This document shows positions 54,201-62,521 of a DNA stretch of 64,000 bases, in pieces (the stretch's first letter is position 1; the number at the start of each line of letters is the position of its first letter). The notes below the pieces were generated by a model. The model saw nothing but the letters and a program-made list of their open reading frames with translations, was not told where the DNA came from and searched no databases. Location of the stretch: NCBI GenBank assembly GCA_016719405.1, contig JADJZE010000001.1, positions 62,001 through 126,000 of the forward strand. The letters are read 5' to 3'. Source of the DNA: Candidatus Aalborgicola lynettensis (GTDB lineage: Bacteria > Pseudomonadota > Gammaproteobacteria > Burkholderiales > Burkholderiaceae_C). Position numbers and translations under genes: made by a program.

Positions 54201-57182
54201 AGCGGTGGCATTACCGTGGACCAGGTGGATGTGGTGAACAATGGCATCACCAGCGATTCGGGCGGCACCATCTCACTCAACGCGGGTGGCGCGGTCAGTC
54301 AGACGGGGACGTCGGCGCTCAAAACATCGTCAACGCTATCGGTGAGTGCCGTGGGCGGGATTGCTCTGACCAATTCCAATCTGGTGGATGGCAATCTCAC
54401 GTTGACCAATACATCGAGCGGCAATATTGCCTATACGGGTACCACCACTACCGGTCAAACCCTGGACGCCAGCACGCCCGGCGCCGGGCTCATCACGGTT
54501 AACGCCACAGGGCCGTATTTGTGGGCTACCAATGTGACATCGGCTTCCGGCAACGTGGCCTTGACGGGTTCTGCAGACGTGAAAGCCGGTACGGTGAGCA
54601 CGACCGGCAATGTAACCATGGTGGCAACGGGGGGCTCTGTGCTGGACTTCAGTTCCAGTGTGTCCGGGGCGGTGGTCACACTGAACGGCCAGGCCGGGGT
54701 TGGTGCCAGCGGCAGTGCCATCAACGTCAGCGCCAGCACGGGGGTGAACGCACAGTCCACCAGTGGCAGCGTGTACCTGCAAAGTGCGTCTAGTCTTTTG
54801 CTTCAGTCCATCAACGCGGCAGGCACGGCGTCGCTGCAGGCAAACACCGGCAGCATCGTTGATGCCAATGGTGGCAGCGTCAACATCACGGCAGCTACCG
54901 CTGTTCTTTCAGCGTATTCGGGCATTGGTGTGGGCAATGCACTGGAAACCAGTTTGGGTACCTTATCGGCCAGCACCACCATGTCTGGGGATATCGTGAT
55001 CGAAAACTCAGGAACCCTTACCCTGGGTACCTTGAGTCCCTTTTCGGGCAGCCGCTGGCTGATTTATGCGGCCAGCCCGGCGAACGTGGTCAAAGGCAGC
55101 GTCACCACGAACTTCCGCCACTACAGTGGAACGTATGCGACCTACCCCAGTCCATCGGAGTCGGGTAACGGCTTGATCTACGCCTCGGCCCCCGGCACGA
55201 TTCTGGTGGATACCACGCTGGCATCAGGCAGTGCGTCCAACGTCTTTGGTGTCGCGCCGACTGCGGTATACACCGCTGCCTACGCGAATGCGTCGATTGC
55301 CGACAATGAAGATTTTGCGCTGACCACCGGCACGGTGACCTACACACCGGTTATCAGCGCAACCACCAATGCAGGTAGCTATACCGTGCAGTATGGGGGC
55401 GGGCTGAGCAACCCTGCCGGTTATGCGTTTGCACCGGGTACGGGGGTTGCCTACACCGTATCGCCTGCGGCACTCACGGTTGTTACAGCAGGCCTTACCG
55501 GCGCAACCAGCAAGATGTACGACGGCACTACTGCGGCGGTGCTGACTCCCTCCAACTATGCGTTGTCCGGATTTGTGGGCTCAGATTCGGCAACCGTCAC
55601 CCAAACCGTGGGCACTTACGCCAGTAAAAACGTGGGCAGTGCCATTGAGGTCAGTGCCGCATTGGCTGCTACGGATTTTGCTGCCGTGGGCAGTACCGTG
55701 CTGTCCAACTACAGCCTGCCCACGGTTGCCACCGGCAACATTGGCACCATCATCCGCAAACCCCTGACGTTGGCGCCGACGGTTACCGACAAGGTGTACG
55801 ACGGCACCACGATTGCAACAGTCAAGGACTTTGGTCTAAGTGGTTTTGTGACCGGGGAAGTGGTTGGTGCCACCGCGGCATCGGCCCTTTTTGAGAACAA
55901 GGATGTGGGAGTCGGGAAAAAAGTTGCCCTTAGCGGTATTGCACTGGCTGATGGAACCGGACTGGCCAGTAATTACAGCGCGCCATTGACCAGCAATACG
56001 ACCGGCACCATTGAGGTGCGCCCATTGTCCACCTGGGTCGGACCTGCCGCTGGGCTGTGGAGCAACGCCGGCAATTGGGATGCCTTGCCGGATGGCGCCA
56101 ACGTGCAGGCGGTCTCCATTCCGGCAGGTGCAAATGTGGTCTACGACGCCGCTGTTGGCAATACCACATTGCAGTCCCTGGCCAGTGCGGGTACCTTCGG
56201 TTTGTCGGGCGGCAGCCTGACAGTGACCCAAGCGGTGGATACCGCCCAGTTCAGCCAAACGGGTGGGGCACTGGATGGTGCGGGCAGCCTTACCGTCACA
56301 GAGGGTTTCTCCCAAAGCGGTGGTACTGTGTCCATGGGTGGCAAGGTTATGGTGAGCCAGACCGCTGGCAACTTGCGCATGAGCGCAGTGAGTGCACCGG
56401 CCGTGCAACTTGCGGCGATCAATGGTGACATTGATTTCACCAACGTGGGTGCGGTGGACATTCAGGGGATCAGAGCGGTCAACGGCAACATCATCGTCAA
56501 TAACACCGGCGGCATCCGTACGTCAGGTCCTGTGCTGGCTCCCAATGGCACGGTGTCAATGACCGCCAACAGCCCATTGACCATTGGTGCGGACGGCGTT
56601 TTGGCCGGTGGTGACATCACCCTGACGGCGTCCAACCTGACCAGCGCAGGCGATGTGACGCTCAATGGGCCAATTGTTTCAAGCCGTGGTTCGGTCGCGG
56701 TGACGGCAGCCAACAATCTGGTGCAAAACAGTGCCGTGGGTGCTGCCAAACAGGTTGTTGTCCGCGCCCAGGGTTCCATGACCTTGGGTGCCAACGCCAC
56801 GACCGATGGGGCAAGTGTGGTGTACGAGCAGGGCGGAGTGCCGGTACAGGCACCTCCCGACCCCACACCAACACCAACACCAACGCCAACGCCAACGCCA
56901 ACGCCAACGCCAACGCCAACGCCAACGCCGGTGGTCAATCCGTTGAATGTATCGGGCACGGACGACGGGCTTGCCCGCGACGTGGTGCATGTGTTCCTGG
57001 AAAAATTCCAGGCGACGGTTCAGCCGCGACCATTGGACGAGCCCGCGATGGGTGTGTTACCCCGGCCGCGAAAAGACGACAAGGTTGCTGACCGGACCGT
57101 GTCCGATAGCAACGACAAGGAGCGGAAAAAAGTTCGCGCCAGGGATCACATCGTGATGGAGGGTGAAACATGCAAGCCGTGA
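51279..57182 (+). CDS. Two-partner secretion exoprotein TpsA (filamentous haemagglutinin-like)
   Basis: A protein of 1967 residues. It has an extended signal peptide (ESPR-like MFGHSSLNHVYRTVWNEALG) with a hydrophobic core near 55-72. The TPS/haemagglutination domain spans about 77-200 (QLRVTTQNGAGTNHSAINWQ, SFSIPAGHSTQIV, LFGTLQSNGQVVLVNQAG). A long Ser/Thr/Gly/Ala-rich beta-helix follows. At least two YDG-type repeats are near 1412 (MYDGTTAAVLTPSNYALSGF) and 1507 (VYDGTTIATVKDFGLSGF). A (Pro-Thr)n linker (about 1862-1884) precedes a charged tail. The ATG at 51279 follows GGGGG. Secreted by the TpsB encoded at 58522; probable adhesin, receptor unknown. Confidence 0.85.
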   Translation: MFGHSSLNHVYRTVWNEALGAMVAVAEYATSHGGRPRAVVRGRATAAVAVPAGALTPLALVVALVCCGAALPVRANPQGGVAIHGQATFDATQPNQLRVTTQNGAGTNHSAINWQSFSIPAGHSTQIVQPNAASTSINRVVTNTPSVLFGTLQSNGQVVLVNQAGIAVGAGAVVDTAGFTASAVGMTAADAIGGRLRFAGDGFTGANGALSVQGNIIARGGDVVLIAPSVEVAQSAVVQAQGGSVVLAAGQSVEVTGRGLEGITLQVQAPSDQALNLGSLKGDAVGIFAGTLKHSGQIQATAASLQGGRVVLKAAGDAYVQGEGRIDASSATGKGGRIEVLGNRVAVMDNAVLDASGATGGGTVLVGGDYQGKNAEIPNAQVSYFGANATVKADATDKGEGGKVIVWADDTTRAYGRISARGGANGGDGGFIENSGKRYLDFRGLTDTRAPQGKAGQLLLDPNDIDINSTVDMYGTGGWVGSVFSGGLTNHFISWAVINAQSGAVTIQTNSAATSGSGNIDITTSGSLTGPTSLTLLANRSINFGAGVAVNVGSADVNLVAGWNDSGHEVVSNSGNNNITFGNTASLTTSGNVWMNAGDGISAPNTASITANNLTIGKTGAGSGLKDGVNLPGTNMVNTLAIRAQSSPTAGLTFKNGKSLTIGAGVGLGAGVNGIKASDNDEPIYIETTAGNLTVSNPVESDVLGGSAITLATVGALTVNSAVTSTNNATPVGPILLKAGAAGIGSTAAGIVTTNTLEVVSGGTVSLNAPNVVTTLAADVTGTGLSFTNSNDFAVGIAGGTTGVTVASGDVSLTAAGLNKLLTVSSNVEATTGNVTYVVDNLVHPAFTTTSGAAGKYVEVKPYTPSTAIEFDSAADGPGVMRLGTSELNFSTPMLKVGNSTATGGITIKQPVSPGAFSTLSLINGGTITQTAGSTLTIANLNADGATGVTLVESNAITGKLAGRTNAGNFAFTNSGGITVDQVDVVNNGITSDSGGTISLNAGGAVSQTGTSALKTSSTLSVSAVGGIALTNSNLVDGNLTLTNTSSGNIAYTGTTTTGQTLDASTPGAGLITVNATGPYLWATNVTSASGNVALTGSADVKAGTVSTTGNVTMVATGGSVLDFSSSVSGAVVTLNGQAGVGASGSAINVSASTGVNAQSTSGSVYLQSASSLLLQSINAAGTASLQANTGSIVDANGGSVNITAATAVLSAYSGIGVGNALETSLGTLSASTTMSGDIVIENSGTLTLGTLSPFSGSRWLIYAASPANVVKGSVTTNFRHYSGTYATYPSPSESGNGLIYASAPGTILVDTTLASGSASNVFGVAPTAVYTAAYANASIADNEDFALTTGTVTYTPVISATTNAGSYTVQYGGGLSNPAGYAFAPGTGVAYTVSPAALTVVTAGLTGATSKMYDGTTAAVLTPSNYALSGFVGSDSATVTQTVGTYASKNVGSAIEVSAALAATDFAAVGSTVLSNYSLPTVATGNIGTIIRKPLTLAPTVTDKVYDGTTIATVKDFGLSGFVTGEVVGATAASALFENKDVGVGKKVALSGIALADGTGLASNYSAPLTSNTTGTIEVRPLSTWVGPAAGLWSNAGNWDALPDGANVQAVSIPAGANVVYDAAVGNTTLQSLASAGTFGLSGGSLTVTQAVDTAQFSQTGGALDGAGSLTVTEGFSQSGGTVSMGGKVMVSQTAGNLRMSAVSAPAVQLAAINGDIDFTNVGAVDIQGIRAVNGNIIVNNTGGIRTSGPVLAPNGTVSMTANSPLTIGADGVLAGGDITLTASNLTSAGDVTLNGPIVSSRGSVAVTAANNLVQNSAVGAAKQVVVRAQGSMTLGANATTDGASVVYEQGGVPVQAPPDPTPTPTPTPTPTPTPTPTPTPTPVVNPLNVSGTDDGLARDVVHVFLEKFQATVQPRPLDEPAMGVLPRPRKDDKVADRTVSDSNDKERKKVRARDHIVMEGETCKP
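56862..56929 (+). repeat. Hexanucleotide tandem repeat encoding Pro-Thr
   Basis: About eleven ACACCA/ACGCCA units in tandem code for (Pro-Thr)n inside TpsA. Six-base steps keep the frame, so slippage would change only linker length. Confidence 0.85.
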
Positions 57183-58531
57183 TACCAGGCCTTGGGATGG
57201 GTTGTGCGCGGGCCTTGTGTGGGGTGCTGCTGTGGGGTGCCGTTTCACACGCGGCGGTGGCCCAGGTGGCGGGTGAGGTCGAATTCACCCGTGGCGTGGG
57301 GTTTGCGCAGACGGCCGGTCAAAACGCGCGTGTCATGGGCAAGGGCTTGCCGTTGAAGGAGGGCGACCGGTTGACCACCACCGAGGGTGGCACGGCCATC
57401 ATCCGGTTGCAGGATGGCACCCGCATGACCGTGCGGCCCAATTCCGAGATGCTGATTGAACAATACCGGTTTAAAGACGCTGCGGCGCCGGACAACAGCA
57501 TGGTGATGCAGTTGCTCAAAGGCGGCTTTCGGGCCATTACCGGCTTGATTTCCAAAGGTTCCGCCGACGCGGCGCGTGTGGTGACCAAAACTGCCACCAT
57601 TGGCATACGCGGTACCGATTTTGATGCGCGGGTGTGTACCACCGAGTGCAAGAGCGAATCGGGCAAGGTGCAGGAACCCGCCCGCGCCAATGCGGTACAG
57701 GCCAGTGCCAAACTGGTCAGCGCGCAAGGTGAGATTGCCGCGCTGGACGCCAATGGTGCGCGCCGAAAGGTGGTGACTGGTGGCAGTTTGTACCCCGGGG
57801 ACACGCTGGAAACCGGCGTTGGTGCGTGGGCGGTGCTGGCGTTTCGCGACGATAGCCGCACCACCTTGGGTGGCAATACCCGCTTTCGGGTGGATAGCTT
57901 TGTGTTTGACGAGCAAAGCCCCAAAGAGGGGCGTTTCTTGGTGTCCTTGCTGCGCGGCTCGATGCGTGCACTGACGGGGCTGATTGGCAAGGCCAACAAC
58001 CGCAATGTCAGCTTTACCACCGCAACGGCCACCATTGGCATCCGGGGAACGGGGTTGGACATGGACTGCAGTGCCGAGGGTAGTTGCAGCTTCTATACCT
58101 GGCTGGGTTCAATTGAAGTGACACCGGTTGGCCAAACGGCCCTGCAGGTGCTGCAGGCCGGGCAGGGTTTGTTTGTGGGACGCGATGGCATTCGTCCGCT
58201 GGATGCGCCTTCGCTGGAGCGGTTGCCACGCCCCGACAGTGTGCCGGTGGATACCAAACAGCTGTTTTCTGCGGCGCCGGTGGAAGAAGGCAAAGAGGGC
58301 CTGTTTGTGTTTGTCCGCGATGGGCACATTGAAGTTACTACCAGCCGCGAAACCTTGCATTTGGGACGCGGTGAGACCGGTTTTGCGGGCAACGACGGCA
58401 GCGCGGCGCGGCCAGTGACCATGCCGCTGTTTCTGCAGTTTGACCGCATTCCCATGCCCGATAGCAAGAGCCCGATGCTGAGTACGGTGCTCGATGAGGG
58501 CGGTATCCGGCCCGTCAATCAATGCCGCTAG
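57170..58531 (+). CDS. Secreted/periplasmic protein with two FecR domains
   Basis: A protein of 453 residues with a signal peptide (CARALCGVLLWGAVSHAAVAQ). Two FecR-like domains: the first about 60-150 (GDRLTTTEGGTAIIRLQDGT, VRPNSEMLIEQYRF, TATIGIRGTDFDARVC) and the second about 208-300 (GDTLETGVGAWAVLAFRDDS, TATIGIRGTGLDMDC). A shorter C-terminal region follows. ATG 57170 has GGAGG eight bases ahead and overlaps the tpsA end by 13 bp; its own end overlaps tpsB by 10 bp. No FecI-type sigma factor or TonB receptor is present, so it is probably an accessory to the TPS exoprotein rather than an iron sensor. Confidence 0.8.
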   Translation: MQAVIPGLGMGCARALCGVLLWGAVSHAAVAQVAGEVEFTRGVGFAQTAGQNARVMGKGLPLKEGDRLTTTEGGTAIIRLQDGTRMTVRPNSEMLIEQYRFKDAAAPDNSMVMQLLKGGFRAITGLISKGSADAARVVTKTATIGIRGTDFDARVCTTECKSESGKVQEPARANAVQASAKLVSAQGEIAALDANGARRKVVTGGSLYPGDTLETGVGAWAVLAFRDDSRTTLGGNTRFRVDSFVFDEQSPKEGRFLVSLLRGSMRALTGLIGKANNRNVSFTTATATIGIRGTGLDMDCSAEGSCSFYTWLGSIEVTPVGQTALQVLQAGQGLFVGRDGIRPLDAPSLERLPRPDSVPVDTKQLFSAAPVEEGKEGLFVFVRDGHIEVTTSRETLHLGRGETGFAGNDGSAARPVTMPLFLQFDRIPMPDSKSPMLSTVLDEGGIRPVNQCR

Positions 58532-60180
58532 TCACCATGGAAACCGTCATGCCATTCCAGGATCGTTATTTGCGCCTGCGCCGTTCTAACCGGTGGGCGC
58601 ATCTGTTGTCGTATGCCGCCTTGGCACTCTCGCCGGTGTGGGGTGGTGCGCAGCCCGCACCCAGCCCCGCGCCGGTGGTGCAGGACGGGCCCAGTTTTGC
58701 TATTCGGGGCTTCGAAATTGTGGGCGAAAGCCCTTTGAGCGGGGCGGACGTGTCGCGGGTGGTGGCGCCATTTTTGCGCGCCGACGCCACGATCGAAACC
58801 CTGCAAAAAGCGACCGCTGCGCTGGAGGCGGCCCTGAAAGACAAGGGTTTTGCGCTGCACCGCGTGTCCCTGCCGCCGCAGGAGGTGGGTGGTGTTGTCC
58901 AACTCAACATTGTCAAGTTCCTGATTGGAACGGTCAGCGTCGAAGGCCGTGCCGTGTTCAGCGAAGCCAATATCCGCGCCAGTGTGCCGGAGCTGGCTGA
59001 GGGCTCGGCGCCCAATTTCCGCACCCTGGCGGTGCAGACCGCAATTGCCAACGAGAGCCAGGCCAAGCGGATACAGGTGGCGCTCAAGGAGTCGCAAGAG
59101 GCCGACAAGATTGATGCACGTATTGTGGTGACCGAGGCGCGGCCGTGGAGTGTGTCTGCCACCGCCAGCAATACCGGTTCCGCAGCAACTGGCAACGACC
59201 GTCTGACCCTGGCGGCCAGCCACGCCAATCTGTTTGACCGCGACCACCAGTTGACGCTGGCTTACACCACCTCGCTGGAACGGCCGGCGGCGGTCAATCA
59301 GGCGGGATTGAATTACCGTGTGCCCCTGTACCGCCTGGGTGGCGTGGTGGGGGCCAGTGCGACCCAGTCCAGCGTATTGGGGGAGTTTGGGGCTTTCAAG
59401 AGCACCGGTACCGGTCGCACCATGGGGATCAATTACAACCACTATTTGCCACCCGTCGGCGGGTTTCGCAGTTACCTGGGTGTTGCCGTGGATGACAAAC
59501 AGTTTGATGTGACGCAGATCAATGGCGTACCTTTGGCGGGCCAGTCGGTGCGCCGCAGTGTGCCGCTGACACTGGGCTACAACGCGCGCATGGAGTCCGA
59601 CACTGCGGTGTGGGGTTTTAACGTGGACCTTGCCAATAACTTGACCACCGGCGGCAGTGGCAATGACGTGGCCTCCTACCAAACAGAGGACACCCGCATC
59701 ACGACCGTGCAATGGAATGCATTGCGTGGTGCGGCGCAGTACACCGCAGGCTGGGCCAGTGGATGGATGTGGGGCGTGCGCGGGCAGTTCCAGTACAGCG
59801 CCAACGCACTGATTGCGGGGGAGCAGTTTGGCCTGGGTGGTGCCACGTCTGTGCGGGGCACGGCAGAGCGTCCGTTGTCGGGTGACAGTGGTGCCCTGCT
59901 GTCGGCAGAAATAACTTCGCGCGAATTCAGCCCCGGATTGCGCGTATTGGGTTTTGTGGATGCGGGTTGGTTGAGTAACAACAACGCCACGACCAGCAAG
60001 CCGCAGAGTGACGCCATCTCCAGTGCCGGGGTGGGTTTGCGGTATGTGCAGCCGGTTTTCTCGATCACGGCGGACTATGGTCGCGTCATCAATGGCAGTG
60101 TGTTGCCCGCAACGGTAAATTCCGGCGTTCCCAAGGTGGGCGATGACAAATTGCATGTCAATCTGTCGGCTCGGTTCTAA
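58522..60180 (+). CDS. TpsB outer-membrane transporter (ShlB/FhaC/HecB family)
   Basis: A protein of 552 residues. Signal peptide (HLLSYAALALSPVWGGAQ), then a POTRA_2 domain (FAIRGFEIVGESPLSGADVS), a second POTRA-like region with YxxAL-type elements, and a C-terminal 16-strand barrel. The conserved L6 loop motif appears as TSVRGTAERPLSGDSGALLS (VRG with Thr in place of Phe/Tyr), and the end is HVNLSARF, a terminal Phe as in outer-membrane proteins. It exports the TpsA at 51279. The start among 58522, 58537 and 58549 is undecided. Confidence 0.88.
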   Translation: MPLVTMETVMPFQDRYLRLRRSNRWAHLLSYAALALSPVWGGAQPAPSPAPVVQDGPSFAIRGFEIVGESPLSGADVSRVVAPFLRADATIETLQKATAALEAALKDKGFALHRVSLPPQEVGGVVQLNIVKFLIGTVSVEGRAVFSEANIRASVPELAEGSAPNFRTLAVQTAIANESQAKRIQVALKESQEADKIDARIVVTEARPWSVSATASNTGSAATGNDRLTLAASHANLFDRDHQLTLAYTTSLERPAAVNQAGLNYRVPLYRLGGVVGASATQSSVLGEFGAFKSTGTGRTMGINYNHYLPPVGGFRSYLGVAVDDKQFDVTQINGVPLAGQSVRRSVPLTLGYNARMESDTAVWGFNVDLANNLTTGGSGNDVASYQTEDTRITTVQWNALRGAAQYTAGWASGWMWGVRGQFQYSANALIAGEQFGLGGATSVRGTAERPLSGDSGALLSAEITSREFSPGLRVLGFVDAGWLSNNNATTSKPQSDAISSAGVGLRYVQPVFSITADYGRVINGSVLPATVNSGVPKVGDDKLHVNLSARF

Positions 60181-60214
60181 TAGAGGCTTCTGGGCAACAG
60201 TGAAGTGAAATGCA

Positions 60215-60628
60215 ATGGCAGGGTTAATAGCGGGTGCGCCGACGCCGCAGGACATGACGGTTCACAGCCTGTCGCGTGTGCTGGAGGTCGGTTTTTCAGA
60301 CGGGGCGCGTTTTCGTATTCCGTTTGAGTTGATGCGGGTGTATTCGCCCTCTGCAGAGGTGCAAGGGCACGGCGCCGGGCAGGAAACCCTGCAAACCGGC
60401 AAACGCCATGTCGAACTCGAAGCCCTTGAACCGGTGGGAAACTATGCCGTGCAGCCGCGTTTTTCAGACGGGCACGACACGGGCATCTTTTCGTGGGATT
60501 ACCTGTACTTTCTGGGCTCGCAACAGGAACGGTTGTGGCAGGAATACACGCAGCGGCTCCAGGCAGCGGGCGTGGACCGCGATGCACCCATGGCCCCCAA
60601 AGGGGGGCAGGGGTGCGCAAAGCATTAA
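60215..60628 (+). CDS. DUF971 family protein (BBOX N-terminal-like)
   Basis: A protein of 137 residues. VLEVGFSDGARFRIPFELMR then VYSPSAEVQGHG, and LEPVGNYAVQPRFSDGHDTG then IFSWDYLYFLG, match DUF971, a small fold also found at the N-terminus of gamma-butyrobetaine hydroxylase. It commonly precedes ubiE in Betaproteobacteria. Biochemical role unknown; Fe-S or quinone-related functions have been discussed for relatives. The repeat at 60631 begins two bases after its stop. Confidence 0.8.
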   Translation: MAGLIAGAPTPQDMTVHSLSRVLEVGFSDGARFRIPFELMRVYSPSAEVQGHGAGQETLQTGKRHVELEALEPVGNYAVQPRFSDGHDTGIFSWDYLYFLGSQQERLWQEYTQRLQAAGVDRDAPMAPKGGQGCAKH

Positions 60629-60630
60629 AA

Positions 60631-60688
60631 TTGCTACATTTTTTATAGCTGCTTGCGCACGTCCCGCGTGCGGAAAACCACTTTTTTA
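60631..60688 (-). repeat. Dispersed repeat, copy 9
   Basis: TTGCTACATTTTTTATAGCT then GCTTGCGCACGTCCCGCGTG then CGGAAAACCACTTTTTTA. It occupies nearly the whole gap between the DUF971 gene and ubiE. Confidence 0.8.
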
Positions 60689-60699
60689 TTGGTATTTTT

Positions 60700-61431
60700 A
60701 TGACATCCACCCATTTTGGCTTTCAGTCCGTTGACGAGTCGGAGAAGGCCAGCCGCGTGCGCGGCGTGTTTGATTCCGTTGCCCCCAAGTACGATTTGAT
60801 GAATGACCTCATGTCCATGGGGCTGCACCGCGCCTGGAAAGCCTATACCGTGATGGTGGCCAACTTGCGCGAGGGCGACAAGGCGCTCGATATTGCGGGT
60901 GGCACGGGTGACCTGGCGTTGGCGTTTTCGAAAAAGGTGGGCAAAACCGGCCAGGTGGTGCACACCGATATCAACGAGGCCATGTTGCGCACGGGGCGCG
61001 ATCGCCTGCTGGATGCGGGGGTGGTTTTGCCCACTTTCGTGTGCGATGCCGAAAAACTACCGTTTGCGGACAATTATTTCAACGTCGTCAGCGTCGCGTT
61101 TGGCCTGCGCAATATGACCCACAAAGACGTCGCCCTGGCCGAGATGAACCGGGTGCTTAAACCCGGCGGAAAGCTTCTGGTGCTGGAGTTTTCCAAGGTT
61201 GCGCCGCCCCTGGAGAAGGCTTATGACTGGTATTCCTTCAAGGTGTTGCCGCGTTTGGGCAAATTGGTGGCGGGGGATGACGCCAGCTACCGTTACCTGG
61301 CCGAGTCGATTCGCATGCACCCGGGCCAGGAGGAGTTAAAAGCCCTGATGCACAAAGGTGGTTTCGGCCATGTGGACTATCACAACATGACGGGCGGCCT
61401 GGTGGCATTGCATGTTGGAATCAAGTGTTGA
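60700..61431 (+). CDS. ubiE: Demethylmenaquinone/2-methoxy-6-polyprenyl-benzoquinol methyltransferase
   Basis: A SAM-dependent C-methyltransferase of 243 residues in ubiquinone (and menaquinone) synthesis. SAM motif LDIAGGTGDLALAF, the UbiE signatures VAPKYDLMNDLMSMGLHRAW and LRNMTHKDVALAEMNRVLKPGG (split here by one residue run), and a C-terminus GGLVALHVGIKC. ATG 60700 starts MTSTHFGFQSVDESEKA. First recognised gene of the ubiE-Tim44-ubiJ-ubiB unit. Confidence 0.95.
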   Translation: MTSTHFGFQSVDESEKASRVRGVFDSVAPKYDLMNDLMSMGLHRAWKAYTVMVANLREGDKALDIAGGTGDLALAFSKKVGKTGQVVHTDINEAMLRTGRDRLLDAGVVLPTFVCDAEKLPFADNYFNVVSVAFGLRNMTHKDVALAEMNRVLKPGGKLLVLEFSKVAPPLEKAYDWYSFKVLPRLGKLVAGDDASYRYLAESIRMHPGQEELKALMHKGGFGHVDYHNMTGGLVALHVGIKC

Positions 61432-61483
61432 AACTTGCAAAAACAGGCATTCGCCGCATATTTAGAGATTATTTGGAGGCAGC

Positions 61484-62461
61484 ATGAAGTTCTGGACGTT
61501 TTTATTCGCACTCTTTCTGGCTGTTGCAAGCCTGAACGCAGAGGCCGCGCGGCGCATGGGTGGCGGTGGTTCGTTTGGCAAACAATCGTCCAACGTGACG
61601 CAACGCCAGGCGCCCGCAACACCGGCAGGTCCAGCGCAAGGGGCCAACAATGCAGCGTCCCCTGCTACACCTGCGGCCCCGGCTGCGGCGGCACCCAAGC
61701 GCCCCTGGGGAGCCATGTTGGGTGGTTTGGCTGCCGGTCTGGGGTTGGCTTGGTTGATGAATTCGCTCGGCATGGGAGAGGGCATGGGCCAGATATTGAT
61801 GTTCGCCCTGCTGGCCATGGCGGTCATGATGGCGGTGGGCTGGTTCATGCGGCGCCGTGCAAAACCGGCTGCGCAGGTTGGCGGTAGCCCGTTTGCCTTT
61901 CAGGGTGCTGGTCATGGCCCGGTTGCCGATGCCAAACCCTACCGCCCGGAAAACGTCGGCAACGATGCATCTGCCCGGCCCTGGGAGCGCAACAGCATGG
62001 CGTTTCAAGCGCCAGCCGCCGCGGCATCGGGCTCCATGATCGGCTCGGCACTGACGGGTTCGCAATCCTGGGGCATTCCGGCTGGCTTTGATACCGAGGG
62101 CTTCATCAAGGCCGCCAAGGCCAATTTCATTACCCTGCAGGCAGCGTGGGACCGGTCTGACATCTCCGCCCTGCGCGCCATGATGACCGATGCCATGCTG
62201 GTGGAAATTCGCTCCCAACTGGCCGAACGTGAATCCCACACCGGTGCAGCCCCCAATCTGACCGAGGTGGTGATGATTGAGGCCCATCTGCTGGGCATTG
62301 AAGACCAGGCCGATGAGTACATGGCCAGCGTGGAGTTTTCCGGCATGATCCGTGAAGAACCGTCGGCCGGCCCCAGCCCTTTCCGGGAAGTCTGGAATAT
62401 GACCAAGGCCAAATCCGGCTCCACGGGTTGGCTGGTTGCGGGCGTGCAAGCCTTGCAATAA
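61484..62461 (+). CDS. Tim44-like domain membrane protein
   Basis: A protein of 325 residues. Signal peptide or N-terminal anchor (FWTFLFALFLAVASLNAEA), then the family ARRMGGGGSFGKQ stretch, an Ala/Pro-rich segment, two close hydrophobic helices (about 78-97 and 102-122), and a C-terminal Tim44-like domain (about 205-325, FIKAAKANFITLQAAWDRSD and VMIEAHLLGIEDQADEYMAS). In Proteobacteria it often sits in ubi operons; its function is not settled. GGAGG precedes the ATG at 61484. Confidence 0.85.
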   Translation: MKFWTFLFALFLAVASLNAEAARRMGGGGSFGKQSSNVTQRQAPATPAGPAQGANNAASPATPAAPAAAAPKRPWGAMLGGLAAGLGLAWLMNSLGMGEGMGQILMFALLAMAVMMAVGWFMRRRAKPAAQVGGSPFAFQGAGHGPVADAKPYRPENVGNDASARPWERNSMAFQAPAAAASGSMIGSALTGSQSWGIPAGFDTEGFIKAAKANFITLQAAWDRSDISALRAMMTDAMLVEIRSQLAERESHTGAAPNLTEVVMIEAHLLGIEDQADEYMASVEFSGMIREEPSAGPSPFREVWNMTKAKSGSTGWLVAGVQALQ

Positions 62462-62521
62462 GCAACGCTTGCAGGTTTCCAGGCCGCAACCATTGCGGAC
62501 TGGCCCCGTATTCGGGGAATA

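Noticed and set aside
56862..56929. Tandem repeat as a possible CRISPR array
   Set aside because: Six-base units without spacers, inside a coding frame; no CRISPR array or cas gene was seen anywhere in the window.
58528..60255. Minus-strand 575-codon frame opposite tpsB
   Set aside because: Antisense to a complete POTRA/barrel protein ending in Phe; no domain of its own.
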